A stretch of 64,000 nt of DNA from Erythrophleum ivorense. Its lineage: Eukaryota > Streptophyta > Magnoliopsida > Fabales > Fabaceae. Where the stretch lies: assembly GCA_026724425.1 (NCBI GenBank), contig JAIUCV010001099.1, positions 62,001 through 126,000 of the forward strand, written 5' to 3'. Below, piece by piece: positions 11,022-23,005 of this stretch. The position numbers were made by a program, and so were the translations under genes. Each line of letters opens with the position of its first letter. Positions within the stretch are counted from its first letter, which is position 1. Below the pieces are notes generated by a model, which was not told the DNA's origin, made no database searches, and worked only from the letters and a program-made list of their open reading frames with translations.

Positions 11022-14000
11022 TGTAACACCATACTTACTAAGTCCATCTCACATCATTACTAGGCTCATCTCCTTGGATTACATAAGATTTCCAAGAAAA
11101 GCTATTAAAAATATTCCATTAAATTACGTTATGTCATAGATAAAATTTTCATTCAGTATTTTGTGAGTTATATGAAGTCATCCATCTTATTTTCATATTT
11201 AAATACATAAACACAACTCATAACAAGCTTAAGAAGTGGCTTAAAACTCGTGTAAGGGGAGTGGATACATAAAAACAAGGTGTGTAGCCTCGGGTAGAAT
11301 TTTAGAATTCTAACATAAATTTTGAAAAATCATAACTAATTCTAAAAATATTGAAATCAAGAAAAATTTACTATTTTGGAAAGCCACAAATGTCTAATTT
11401 GTGATAAAAATAATTCTAGACTAGAATAGAGGCTGATAGTTATCGAAAATTGATGGAACAGTATCAGAGATTGATTGTTATTACTAGTACTGTCCTCTAA
11501 CTTCCAAAATTCACATCTCCCTGTTTAGAGGTCCAATTATGGTGCTCTTAGTGGCCATGAAAAGCTTGTCATGTCTAGTGTATGGGTATAAATTTCATAA
11601 GCATTGGATATCATTTGGCCCTCAAATGACATATCCTAAGTTATTAACCAAATGAATAGTGTCTATATCAGTTTAGCAGAAAAATGCCAATTTTGAAAAT
11701 TCATAATTAATTCCAAAGAGATCCAAATAATCTAGTATTTAGTTTCCCAAAAAGCTCTGGATGAGATCTATTTGTGTGGCAAATTTCATGGGCAAATTCG
11801 TTCATTTGGTCAAATCTTGATATTGGGTTGTAAAATGGTTACTTTTGTGTCATATAAGGGGTCCAAATGGTCTATTTTGAATTCTAAAGCAACCATGACC
11901 ACTTGAGCAAGTGGGAATGTACCAAAATGGCCTTTTAAATTTGTCTCAGAGGTGCATAAACCCAAAAATTGAAAACTCACTCTCTCACCCCATACCATAC
12001 ACAAGGTTACACATGCTTTACATTGCCATTCACTACCAAAAATTTACATTATCATTTATTTGGCTTCAAACCTCATACATACCTCAAATATATGATTAAT
12101 TACACATGTTCAAAGGATTATACAATATTTCCATCATAGTATTACATCACTTTCCACTTATATAGCTTCAAAATGAATAAAACAACACTTTCTTGGTCAA
12201 TCTCTCATCTCCCTACTTGATGGCTTCTATTACCTTACTCATTTGATCCACTTAGCATATTAAGACATTGGAGAGGAGGGAATGAGATTCAAAGAATCCC
12301 AATAGCTCATCTCCCTTTCAATCACACATAAAGAATGCAATTCAAGTCTTAAAAATGCATGCATGAGCATAATGAAATGTAAGATCATTCAAGAAGCATT
12401 ATTGGCATTTGAACAAGTCATACAAAGCATACATAGGCTTGCCTAGTAAGTGGATTAGCCTCACCCATTCTTTTATAGATTTTAGATTTGCTTCACCCAC
12501 TTTTTCTAAGAGGTTTTGACTCAACCTCACTCTTGGGAGACTCTTTATTCTGTCTTAACTAATTTTAAGGATTCTTGGCTCATCCTTACTATGCCTAAGG
12601 GTTCTTGGCTTCACCACACTCAAGTAAATCCAAGTAAACATACTGGGCATCATTTGAAGACATAATGCAACATCATGGTACCATGGCACTTAGATATATG
12701 CTAAAACATTTTCTCATGGCTTAAAACATACGTACACACATTCAATGACAAGACAACATTCATCCATATATGAGAGAAAGTAGAGAGAGCTACCTTTATT
12801 ACAAATGCAAACTTTTTCTCTTGAATTTGGTTGCTCTTTCTTGGCCACACACACAAAAGAAGGTGGGACTTGTTTCTCTTGGCACACATCATATGGAAGC
12901 CAATTATACTCTTGAACCAAATTCTAAAGCCATACATCCATTAGAAAAGTTAGGTAGTTCATATGGCTCTTTTTTGGTTCCATAATGCACTTAATGAAGC
13001 AACCCTATAAAAACATGGTCTTTGCTCCATTCTTTTCATTCATTTATGATTCTTGACTCCTTTTAAGCCTCTTGAAGTCATCACACAATCAAATTAAGGA
13101 GCCTAACTAGGTGTTGCTTCTTTAAGCCATAATATGGAACTTATGATACCATCTTACTATCCATGGCTTCTAAAATTTTTTCAAGGCTTCCTCTCATCCT
13201 CTTCCATCATATATAACTCAAAAATAAGTTTGGAACAAGTTAAAACTATCTTTAGGTACTCCATCTAGTTTAGGTCGAGGCTAGGCTTCAAGGAGGCACC
13301 AAATGGATTTGCTTTGTTTTCTTGATGGGAGATGCATATGAGGAGCCTTTTAGGGATCTTAGGAGCTCATCCAAACACTTATTTAGGCCTAGGAATTATT
13401 GTATCAAATCAGATTTTTGGTGGAGCACTTGAAACCCTAATTTGCTATCTTGAAATCTAATGGCTATTTGATTATTTCCTTTGCATATTCTTGTTCTCCT
13501 CCCTCATTTTCTTGAAATTCATCATTCATTTAACTAGAATTCCAACCCCTTAGGTCTGGTCTTACATGAGGAGAAATGGAGAGAAGAAGAACAAGGAGGC
13601 TTAAGCTTTGGAAGTAGCAAAAATAACTTAGATTCTTACTTTTCTTGGCTTGTTCTTCACTTGGTTGGCCTCTTCCTTTAATTTTCGAAATTTCCACCTC
13701 TGTTCTGCCCTTAATATAGACCCAAAAACTTCAACAAAACCATAAAAAGAAAGAAGGGAAAGAGGAGAAGGAGATTGGTAAAGGAGAAAGCATGAAAAAC
13801 TATGAAATTCTTACACTTTTTGCTAGGTTTCTCTCTTCCTTCTTCCCTCCATCTTGTGTGCCATCTTCATCTGCGCTTGGTTCTGTTTTAGCCTAGAAAA
13901 TTTGTTCATAAGGAGTGGGGTAGAAGTAAGGATGTTTTTATAAAGGAAACTTTAAGAAACAATTATTTTAAAAATGGCGTTTATGTCCTGCATTCGTGGC

Positions 14001-14489
14001 ATTTTTATTTTAGCTCTCCTTTTTGAGAATCATCTTTTTTATCATAAAATTTAGGTTTCCACTTTAATAAAATGCATTTGGAATCACTCAATTTGGAGCT
14101 AAAACTTTCCTGAACAAATCGATTAAAGTTCAGACTCACAGCTATTAGAATACTTTTACCGGACGGGTTTTTACTGTCCCGGGGCTTCTCATGATTTTTA
14201 GGGCCTCTAAAAATACTAGAGAACTTAAAACTTTCATTTAAACAGCCCTCCTGTGTGAATTCTAAAACTTACTTAAAATTATGAAAATAACATTATGTTT
14301 TGTCAACATTTCGTTACAATTTGTTTCGTCATTCTAGCTCCATTTTTCTTTCCATCTGAGCTTGGGATTTTCATTTTTAGGAGTCTAGAATGCTACTTAA
14401 CTTTTTTTGGGACCTTAAATAATTCATTTAAGGGGACTTGCTTTGAAAATGTATCTGTTTCTATTATTTGACAAAAATTGGACATTACA
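11022..14489 (-). mobile_element. solo LTR-B (TSD TTAAA/CTAAA)
   Basis: TGTAACACCAT...GGACATTACA, 3468 bp. Flanks are TTAAA at 11017-11021 and CTAAA at 14490-14494, one transition apart, and LTR-A homology continues across the junction. Orientation is inferred from a TATA-like TTTTATAAAGG on the plus strand near 13935-13946, about 545 bp from the right end, where other copies of the family have a clear TATA box. The minus strand is therefore the sense strand. No protein-coding similarity was seen. Confidence 0.88.
12435..12627 (-). repeat. LTR-B minisatellite (copy in 11022-14489)
   Basis: About five degenerate ~35-bp units, seen here as their complement: GCCTCACCCATTC, GCTTCACCCACTT, CTCAACCTCACTCTTGG, GGCTCATCCTTAC, GGCTTCACCACACTC. 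Confidence 0.7.
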
Positions 14490-15285
14490 CTAAATCCTAG
14501 GAAAATTTGTACAAAATTAATACCCATACTACAAATCAACTATGGGGGTCTTAAAGTAGCAGAAAATGCATCAAAATGAGGAGTTTATACTTACCTATCA
14601 ACACCCATAGCCTCAACCTCCGAAAATCTACCATGGAAATACCAAATAACAAATTTCAGTTTTGGGCAGAAGATGAAAATGCTCCAAATGAGAAACCAAT
14701 CAATTCAAATTAAAGAGAAAGAGGAGAGGATTAAGTTATATAACAGTCACCTTGGCTGATTTTTACTCTAGAAATGGGAGAAGATGGATTTTTGCCAAGA
14801 ACCCTAGCCTTTCTCCAAAACCTTCAAATTTTCTTGTGCTTCTTGTGTGTTTTGTTTTTGCAGAATAAGGGAAAGGGCTACTAGGGGTTTAGGGTTTAAG
14901 TTTGGGTCTTGGGCTAACCCAAAGGCCCAATTCCAAATGGGTTCAATTTTATACTTGTTAGACGATGGATTCTACGATGATAAGAGTTAGATAAGAGTTG
15001 GGCTAAGATGAAAAAAGTCCATTAAATTTAGGTCTGCACAAATAAATATTGAGCCACTAAGAAATGGAATTGGATCTTCTTAAGGCCAAAATTGAGCTTC
15101 TACACTTAGCCCAAATCAATAATTAACTTAATTATAAGGCCCAATTTAATGTCCTCCTTTCTTAATTAATTTTTATAATTAAACCCATATTAATCTCTAG
15201 TTAATCATGATTATTCTTAATTAATTTTGGGGTGTTACATAAAATAAATTAAAGATAAAAAATTCTATTTCTAATATGTCAATTA

Positions 15286-15446
15286 TTTTTACAAAAAATT
15301 TTCTGTCTCTAATTCCATCTCTAATTAAATAAACATTCTAAGATTGAATTAGAAACAAAAAATTTCATCTCTAATTTTGAATTTTCTTTCTTTTCTTAAA
15401 TTATTTTCACAATATATTTGAAATGGAATTAGAGATGAAAAATTTT
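15286..15446. repeat. imperfect inverted repeat with TCTCTAATTCCAT arms
   Basis: The left arm (AAAATTTTCTGTCTCTAATT and onward) is repeated in reverse near 15420-15446 (GGAATTAGAGATGAAAAATT). It resembles the subterminal repeats of small non-autonomous DNA transposons. No TSD was found. Confidence 0.5.
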
Positions 15447-15715
15447 GAGATTGAAAAATTTTGTCTTTAAACCTGCCTCTATTGTTAGTATTTTATTCTA
15501 CAAAAGGATAACTATGTTGAAATGGAATTGCCACATATTATGGGTGGAAAAAATTCCTTCTTTAATTTCCTATTTTCTTGTATTGAAATAAAAATGTCCA
15601 TGTGTAATTTGAAGAGTTGTGTTAGATATTTGATACAAGTGTCAAACATGACACAACTATTTTCTGAATTGTTTATACTTCATAGTTTGTGCTAAGACTA
15701 ATTACTATGATCTAC

Positions 15716-15735
15716 TATATATATATATATATATT
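15716..15735. repeat. (TA)n microsatellite
   Basis: About ten TA units. Confidence 0.9.
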
Positions 15736-16439
15736 ACATGATTAGAACATATGTTTTTAAAACCCTATTTTAGTCTGATCAATTTTGAAGTTGATTTAGT
15801 CTCTTTGTTAGTGACAGCTAACTTTACTAACAGATTTAGAAAGATGGCATGTTTTCTATGATGTGGCATCACTAAATTTCATTAGATGTAATATTCGATT
15901 TTCGTAAAAACAACAGAAATGGATATGTTTTAAAAGTAAGTCCTCTAAAATGAATTAGTTAAAGTCCAGAAAAATTAGAATAATGATTTAGACCCTAAGT
16001 AATAAAAATAGAAGGCTAGAGGTGCTCTGGAACAAAAGCTAAAATAACCAAACGAAATTCAACGAAATGGTTACGTAACGTAATAGCATTTTCGTAAATT
16101 TGGGTAATTTTTAGAATACTCGTAAGAAGGCTTTTTAAATGAAAAGTTTGAGCTCTTTGTGGTTCTCAGGGGCTTTGAAAACCATGGGAATCCTCAAGAC
16201 AGTTAAAATCCTTGCGATATACGTTTTTTTAATGATGGTTGGCTCAAATTTTAACCTTTTTGTTCAGGAAGGTTTTAGCTCCAAATTGAGTGATTCCAAA
16301 GGCATTTTATAAGATTGAGAACTAAATTTTATGATGGAAAAGACGGTTCTAAAAAAGGAGCTAAAACGAACAAAAAATAAAAGTGCCAAATTTACGGGAT
16401 GTAAATGGAATTTCTTTAGAACAATTTTAATTCTCCTCC

Positions 16440-16448
16440 TATATATAA
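16440..16448 (+). promoter_or_regulatory. TATA box of LTR-B
   Basis: TATATATAA followed by a GTCACGCCCC-type, CT-rich stretch. It is 553 bp from the LTR start. Equivalent sites lie at 21072-21079, 36202-36222 and 61033-61040, and on the minus strand at 32896-32909. Confidence 0.6.
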
Positions 16449-16664
16449 GTCACGCCCCACCTCTCTCCTCCCTAAACTGACTTCATTTTTGCCCTAAAAT
16501 AGATAGGAGACCTAGAGAGAAAGGCTCATAGGGGAAGAGGAAAAAGGAGAAGAAAAACTAAGTGAAAGGTATGAAAATTCATGAATTTTCTTAGTTTCTC
16601 TTGAGTAAACTCCTTCTCCTCCTTCTTCTCTTCCTTCCCATAGATTTATTAAAGCTTTTGGTTC

Positions 16665-19648
16665 TGTGACAACCCTACCTTCTAAATATGGTAATTATAG
16701 TTAAATATGCAATTAATAATTAATGATCAAGGTTTGGAGTCGTTACAGTTTATTACGTTATGAAAATATAAGAAAATTTAAACCTTGATGTTAGGGTCAT
16801 CACTAAGCAACCACAAACAAAACAAAAATGCATAAGAGAAACCATACTACCATGAGGGGTTTATGATTCATCCATTCATTAGTTTCAACGTACAAAAACC
16901 TCCCACAAGTATTCCAATATCATTTCTTAGCATCACCATTGAAGAAATTAGGGTTTCTAGGCTAAAGGAAGGAGTTTGGGGTTTTGCACCAAGGCCTAAA
17001 CCATTCACGTCGTGGCTAAGTTGCTCTTTGGAATTACTGGGAAAATTTCTCAAATTTTGCCGCGGCTATGACTGTCACTGCAGCCAGCCTACACGGCGCC
17101 ACAGCGGGAATGCCTCATGGAGATACTATTCCAAGTCCCCCGACTCTCACCTTGGTGCAATACACTCGCGTCGCGGTGAGATTTGCTACTGGACACCCCT
17201 TAGTTTGTTCCCTGGACTTGCACCGTGGTGGTATGTTATGCACCGCGGTGAGATTTCATTATGTTACCCTCATGGGCAATTTTTTTCACTTTATGCCGCG
17301 GCGAGTTTCCTCACGCTGCGGCGTTCCTCACCACTGTTACTCTCCAGGAAAATTTTATTTGCTTGCACCGCGGTGGGATTACTCATGCCACAACACCCCT
17401 CGCTTCTGTCACTCATCTAGCCACAGCGAAGCCTTCTTAGCTGCAGCGTGACTCCCTCCTGTAACTACATTTCCCAAATTTTGTCCCCTACACTCCAATT
17501 CTCATCTTAGGACTACCCTAGGACCACTCCCACTCATTTTATATGTCTTTAATGGTATTTATCTGTCCTATACACCCGGTTATTCTACCATTACCAATTT
17601 AAAATTTAAATGTAAGTTTTCACTCCTCCAACTATCTTATACCGGCAAGTCCATAGAGTAATGGCAACTAGAACTTATGCACTATTGGAAACTAAAATTC
17701 GATATACATTCCGTCAGAGGTTTCATACATCAATGGTTCATATTACATCTAATACATCACATAATTATATTTCTAATAGTATACCATACCATAAATTCAG
17801 CAAAATACATACATAAAGTGCTATGGGTTCATACATCTGATTTCAAGTTAAAATGAGGTCTAACTCCTCAATGAATACATCCAAGGTGATTAAAATATAA
17901 GAGCCTACACTTGGCAACATGAATACATGATGATGCTATACAATAAGGAATACAAAATTTAGCATCTATACTAAATAAGTCAGCCTATGTGCAACCTTCT
18001 CCCCACATGATGAAGCTCATGGATTTTCATCCACTTGCTTCCTCTTATCCTTACCCGAAGAACCTTCACCTGAAATATTAATCCCATAAAACGGGGTGAG
18101 ATGCAAATCTCAATAACCAAGGCAATTCCATCATATAATCCAGTTTAATTAGCATACATGCATAATTTCACATAAGCATAAGAAGAACACCAGTCATATC
18201 GGTAAATGAAACAATTAGGCTATGATGATCACTATCCCATACTTGCAATCATATTTTCACATGTTAAAGGCCATTAACACCAGGAGAGGCCCGTCCACGG
18301 CACCTACTCCCCTTTGAGCACAACCAGGGCTCAGTGCATCTGCGATTTGATCATAACCCGATGCCCGATCGAAGCACTTGCTCGGGTGGTAGCCGCACCA
18401 TAGCTCCACCATGGACTCACAAGGTCCAATCACAATATAATGATAGCCAACCAATTCATTCAATATTTCAAATCATTCATGTACAGCAAATATGAAATTA
18501 AAATAGATATATGCATGGAATTAATATGAACCCGGTTACCTCACTTATAGATAATTGTAACAACCACCAATGGTATAAAATGTCCCTATAACTATAGCAT
18601 CAGATAATTACTACTCTAATTCATCATTAACAGTTGCAACAAGTACCCAAAGAATTTAAAATGCTAATGTCTACCTAGGAATCACTTACCTAGCCACTAC
18701 AAGTCTCAAATTCGGATTTATGTGTCCTCTTCCAGAAACCTCAATGTTTCATCCAAAATCCTAAGCAAATTCGTACAAAATTAATACCTATATTATAATC
18801 AAGTCATTAGGGTCTCAAATCAGCAGAATTACCTCAAAAAGAAGAGTTCATACCTATCTAATGACAACCCTAGTCTCAACCTACGAATTTTCACCATGGA
18901 AACATCACAAAGCAAGTTTCAGATTTTGGGTATGGTGAAAATGATCCAAATGAAAAACTAATCAGGCCAAATTGAAGAGAAAGATGAGAGGATTAAGTTA
19001 TATAACTATTACCTTGGCTAAATCTTACTCTAGAAGTGAGAAAATATAGAAATACACTAAGAACCCTAGAGCCTCCTTTAGACCTCCGAATTTTGAGATG
19101 GGTGTTTGTGTTTCAGCAAATGGGGAAGAGGCTGAAGCATTAGGGTTTTAGTTAGGTCAAATATGGGTCATGGGTTGCTCCAAGGTCTAACTCCATTTGG
19201 CCTTTAGATTTTAGCTTTGTTGGGCCAACTCTTATATATTGGGCTGCTGAAATTCTATTGGGCCTGAACAAGTTTTAAGAGCTCAAAGGTTTTGGGTCTA
19301 CACAAGGGTTATTGGGCCAATTACATGGGCTTATATAAGTTGGGCCTTGAGTTTCTAATTCATTAAATTGAATTGGGCCATCACTAGATGCTACTTCTTG
19401 GGCCAAGTCTCACAATAAAAAGGTTGGTCTGCACCTACAATTATTGGGCCTCCATTAGTCTTAACCTTGGCCTACTTAGTTTAATTTGGGCCTAGATGAA
19501 GTTTCTCTCCTAATTAATCCTAAACCCATATTAAAAATTTATCTCTCCACAATTTTCATTTACTTAACTTACCCGATTATTCCAAATTAATTATTTCTAA
19601 TTAATCTAAGACCATGATTAACACCCTAATTAATTTTGGGGTGTTACA
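16665..19648 (-). mobile_element. solo LTR-A (TSD GGTTC/GGTTT)
   Basis: The plus strand reads TGTGACAACCC at the left and GGGGTGTTACA at the right, the reverse complement of LTR-A; 2984 bp. Flanks GGTTC (16660-16664) and GGTTT (19649-19653) differ by one transition. It interrupts the outer LTR-B. The CpG-rich cluster at 17005-17455 is the best preserved in the window. Open frames of 185 and 127 codons there come from the low stop density of GC-rich DNA. Confidence 0.92.
17005..17455 (-). repeat. CpG-rich motif cluster of LTR-A (least decayed copy)
   Basis: Repeated CACCGCGGTGAGATT-like units: GTCGCGGTGAGATT near 17174, CACCGTGGTGG near 17221, CACCGCGGTGAGATT near 17251, GCCGCGGCGAGTTTCC near 17297, CGCTGCGGCG near 17313 and CACCGCGGTGGGATT near 17368. 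CCGCGG is a palindrome, so each unit is nearly symmetric. Confidence 0.8.
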
Positions 19649-22399
19649 GGTTTTGTTTTAAGTTTAGACCAGAGGGGAGGAGTTCGAGTCAGAGGAAGAG
19701 AGCAAAAGGGAAAGGAAAAGCCCTTGAGAAAAGCTTGAATTTAAGGTAAAATCATTAGCTTCCATGCTTCTTCCTTATTGTTCATGTATGGGTAAGTTTT
19801 GGCCTTCATAGGAGTTGTAATGAACGATAAATTTCGTAAAATAACAAAATGAACTATATAAAGGCAAGTCCCCTGTAATGAGCTAGATGATGTCCCAAAA
19901 ATTTGGGTAGTGTCCTAGGCTCCTAAAAATAATAATCCTAGGCTCAGACAGAAAGAAAAATAGAGCTAGGATGGTGAAATAAAATTGTGACAAAAATTAA
20001 CAAAACATAGTGGCATTTTCATAAATATGTGCAAATTTTGTAAAAACTCACAGAAGGGCTTTTTAAATAGGAAGTTTGAATTGCCCGTAATTCTTAGAGG
20101 GCCTAAAAATCATAGGAAGCCTCAGGACAGTTAAAGCCCCTCCGGTGTACGTTTTCAAAGAATGGTGAACCCAAACTTTGACAGATTTGTTCAGGAAGGT
20201 TTTAGCTCCAGATTGAGTGATTCCAAAGACATTTTATTAAAGTGGGAACTTAATGAAAAAGATGATTCTAAAAAAGGAGCTAAAAAGAAGCTAAAACAAA
20301 ATTGCCATTATGAAAGGATGAAATTTGAATTTTTTAAAAAAGCTAGTTTCTTGAATGTTCCATAAGTTTCATGACTCTTCCTCCCTTCATTTAGGTCAAC
20401 ATAGCTTCTGCCCAAAAATAGAAAAAGGAAGCTCTCTCTTAGGCACACAAGAGAAGGAGAGAAAGGAGGAAGAACACTGTAATGTTTAGTTCTCTGAAAA
20501 TGAGAGAAAACATGAGAAACATAACATACGATTTCTTTGTCAACGAATGAAACTCATTGGATACAAAAGAAAGTCCCTTGAAATGATGTAGTTAAGGTCT
20601 TGAAAAATTTGGGAAGCATTCTAGACTCCTAAAAATGAGAATCCCAGGCTTAGACAAAAAGAAAAATGGAGCTAGAATGAAGAAACAATTTCTTACGAAA
20701 AGCTTACGAAACGAAATGGCATTTTCGTAATTTTGAGTAAATTTTGGAATTCACATAAGATGGTTTTTTTAAATAAAAATTTTGAGTTCTCCAGGGTTCT
20801 TAAAGGCCCTGAAAACCATGGAAAGTCATGAGATAGTTAAAACCCCTCCGGTGGACGTTTTCCAATATCAGTACATCCAAACTTTGATAGATTTGTTCGG
20901 GAAAGTTTTAGCTCCAATTTGAGTGATTTCAAAGGTATTTTATTTAATTGGGAACCTAAATTTTATAATGGAAAAGAAGTTTCTCAAAAAGGAGCTAAAA
21001 TGAAGGAAAAATGAAAATGCAAAGTACGAAGGGTAAAATTAGAATTTTTGAAAAAGTCATTTTCCCCTTCCTATATATAGGTGGCGCCTCATATCTCTCC
21101 CTCATTTAGCATCAGATTTCTCAGCCCCAAACCAGAAGCAAAACCCTAAGGGAGAGGCGCCCAAGAGAGGAAGAAGAAGAAGGAAGAAATCCAAGCCAAA
21201 CGTATGTTTTTATGGTTGTTTTTCATGCTCTTCTCCATCCACACCACCTCTCCTTCATCCTTCTTGATTTCCTTTGATTAAAATGAAGTTTATAAATCTG
21301 ATTCAAGGGAGAAATTCAAGGGAAATTTCGGATTTGAAGAGACAAGCTTGGAGAAAGCAAGATTCAAGCCAAACTAAGCAAGGAAACTAGGTAAAATTGC
21401 ATCATATAGTTGATATCTTCCCCCACCCTCCTTCTCCATTTTGCCTAACCCTAGGAGCCATAGGAGGATCTGATTTTCAAGCTCAACCAAGCATGAATCT
21501 TAGGTATTTGATGGAGAAGAACAAGAATATGCAAAGAAAACAATAAAATAACCATTAGAATTCAAGATGCAAATTCTAAGGTTTTATGTGCACCTTCTAA
21601 ATTCTGATTTTGTATGATGATTCGTAGGTTTAATTAAAAGTTTAAATGAGTTCTTGAGACTCCTAAGATGCTCCCCACAAGCTTCCTCCTTCAAGAAAAC
21701 AAAGAAATCTCCAAGGAAGCCAAATTGCCTTATGTCTCGACCTAGGTATGTTCTTGTAGCTAGGGAGAGTTTTAAATTTTTCTAAGGCCATTCTTAAGTC
21801 ATATTTGATAAATGAAAATGAGAGGAGGCCTTAGAAAAAATTTAGAACTCATAGAAGTGATTTGGTGCCTTAGGTTCCATATTATGACCTAAAGAAGCAA
21901 CATGATATTAGGTTCCTTGTTTTAATTGTGTGATGACTCCAAAAGGCTTAAAAGGAATTAAGAATCATATTTGAATGGAAAGAATGGAGCCTAGAAATTA
22001 TTTGAGGGGTGTTGCTTCATTAGGTGCATTTATGGACCATAATGGAGCTTATAGAGCAATTTAGCATCTAAGCAAATTTTATGGCCTTAGAGATTGTTTC
22101 ATGAACTTAATTGGCTCCCATAAATTGTATCTAGGTCAAGAGAAACCATCTCCACAAGCTTGTGGGTGTGTGACCGAAAGAGAAGGCTTGAAATCCAAGA
22201 AAAAAGTGTGTGATTGTGTGCAAGACAGCTCTCTCTACCTTCTCTTATGCATGGATGTGTGTTTAGCTTGTTTTAGAATGTGTGTATGTGTATTTTCAAG
22301 CCATGAAAAGTATGCTAGCATGATTTCCTATGCTATGATTTCATGATGTCATGTTATGTTTTTAATGAATGTATGATGTTTGTTGAGCTTGCTTGAGTG

Positions 22400-22580
22400 T
22401 GGAGAGGCTAAGAACTCTTAACCATGGTGAGGATGAGCCAAGAACCCTTGAGATTGGTTGAGACAAAGTAAAGAGTCTCCTAAAAGTAAAGTGGGCTCCT
22501 AAGAGTATGGTTGAGTCCAAAGTTCTTAAAGAATGGGTGAGGCAAGTCCAAAATCCATGAGGAAAAGTGTGAGGCCAATG
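22400..22580 (+). repeat. LTR-B minisatellite (copy in 20478-27054)
   Basis: Units GAGAGGCTAAGAACTC, GATGAGCCAAGAACCC, TTGAGACAAAGTAAAGAGTC, GTTGAGTCCAAAGTTC and GTGAGGCAAGTCCAAAATCC; the repeat ends where likeness to the family ends. Confidence 0.7.
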
Positions 22581-23005
22581 CATGAAAGAAGCACGTGGGG
22601 GAAAGGTGCGAGAGGCCAAAATAGCAAGAAGCTCAAATACACATACATGCAGTAGTAAAGGGAGCTGAAGTTTAAATGGAGGAGCTGACGTGCATGGAAT
22701 TCACATGAAAAACTTGAGCTGGAGATTAGAAGAAAAGGAGAACGTAAAATAACATGAGTTGAATCACGTGAACATGTGGGCAGAGAAAAGATGCGAACCA
22801 ACGTGGAAAGAAAAGAAAAAAATGTGAAAAAATATGTAGCTAGGAATAATAGAAATAAAGTAAGCAGTAGGCATATGAAGAGCACGTGAATCATTAATAA
22901 AAGGAGGCACATGAGAGTGAGCATATTTCAATCATCCAGACACTCCATCATGATTTATTCCATCGTCATATTCATGAGACATTCCATTCACTTCATCCAG
23001 CAGCT

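Larger units (their letters stand above)
10138..15239 (-). mobile_element. LTR-A truncated at its 3' end and split by LTR-B
   Basis: The right end GGGGTGTTACA at 15239 is the LTR-A start on the minus strand. Sequence runs back through the conserved blocks (hairpin 10340-10366, the GAGAGGCTCGTCC block near 10540) and stops near 10138 at a point corresponding to about 17900 in the complete copy 16665-19648. About 1.2 kb of the LTR 3' end, including the CpG-rich cluster, is therefore missing. The break coincides with the end of the gypsy gag, so one deletion probably removed both. LTR-B (11022-14489) sits inside. Confidence 0.85.
15240..15886. other. AT-rich low-repeat stretch left of the big LTR-B nest
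   Basis: No gene was seen. It holds an imperfect inverted repeat at 15286-15446 and a TA tract at 15716-15735. Its right edge is the TTAGA target copy at 15882-15886. Together with 35486-35655 and 41889-43673 it would have been contiguous before the two LTR-B insertions. Confidence 0.6.

Noticed and set aside
16863..17420. 185-codon open frame, the longest in the window
   Set aside because: It lies wholly in the CpG-rich domain of a solo LTR-A, overlaps another open frame (17068-17451), matches no family, and does not share the frame common to the other LTR-A copies.
20162..20365. 67-codon frame after the TTTCAAAGAATGG site
   Set aside because: It lies in the conserved 5' part of LTR-B; the same region in other copies is broken by stops.
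22362..22924. Leu/Phe-rich frames on the minus strand resembling membrane proteins
   Set aside because: The composition comes from purine-rich DNA of the LTR-B minisatellite and the adjoining unassigned part; there is no start context or family motif.
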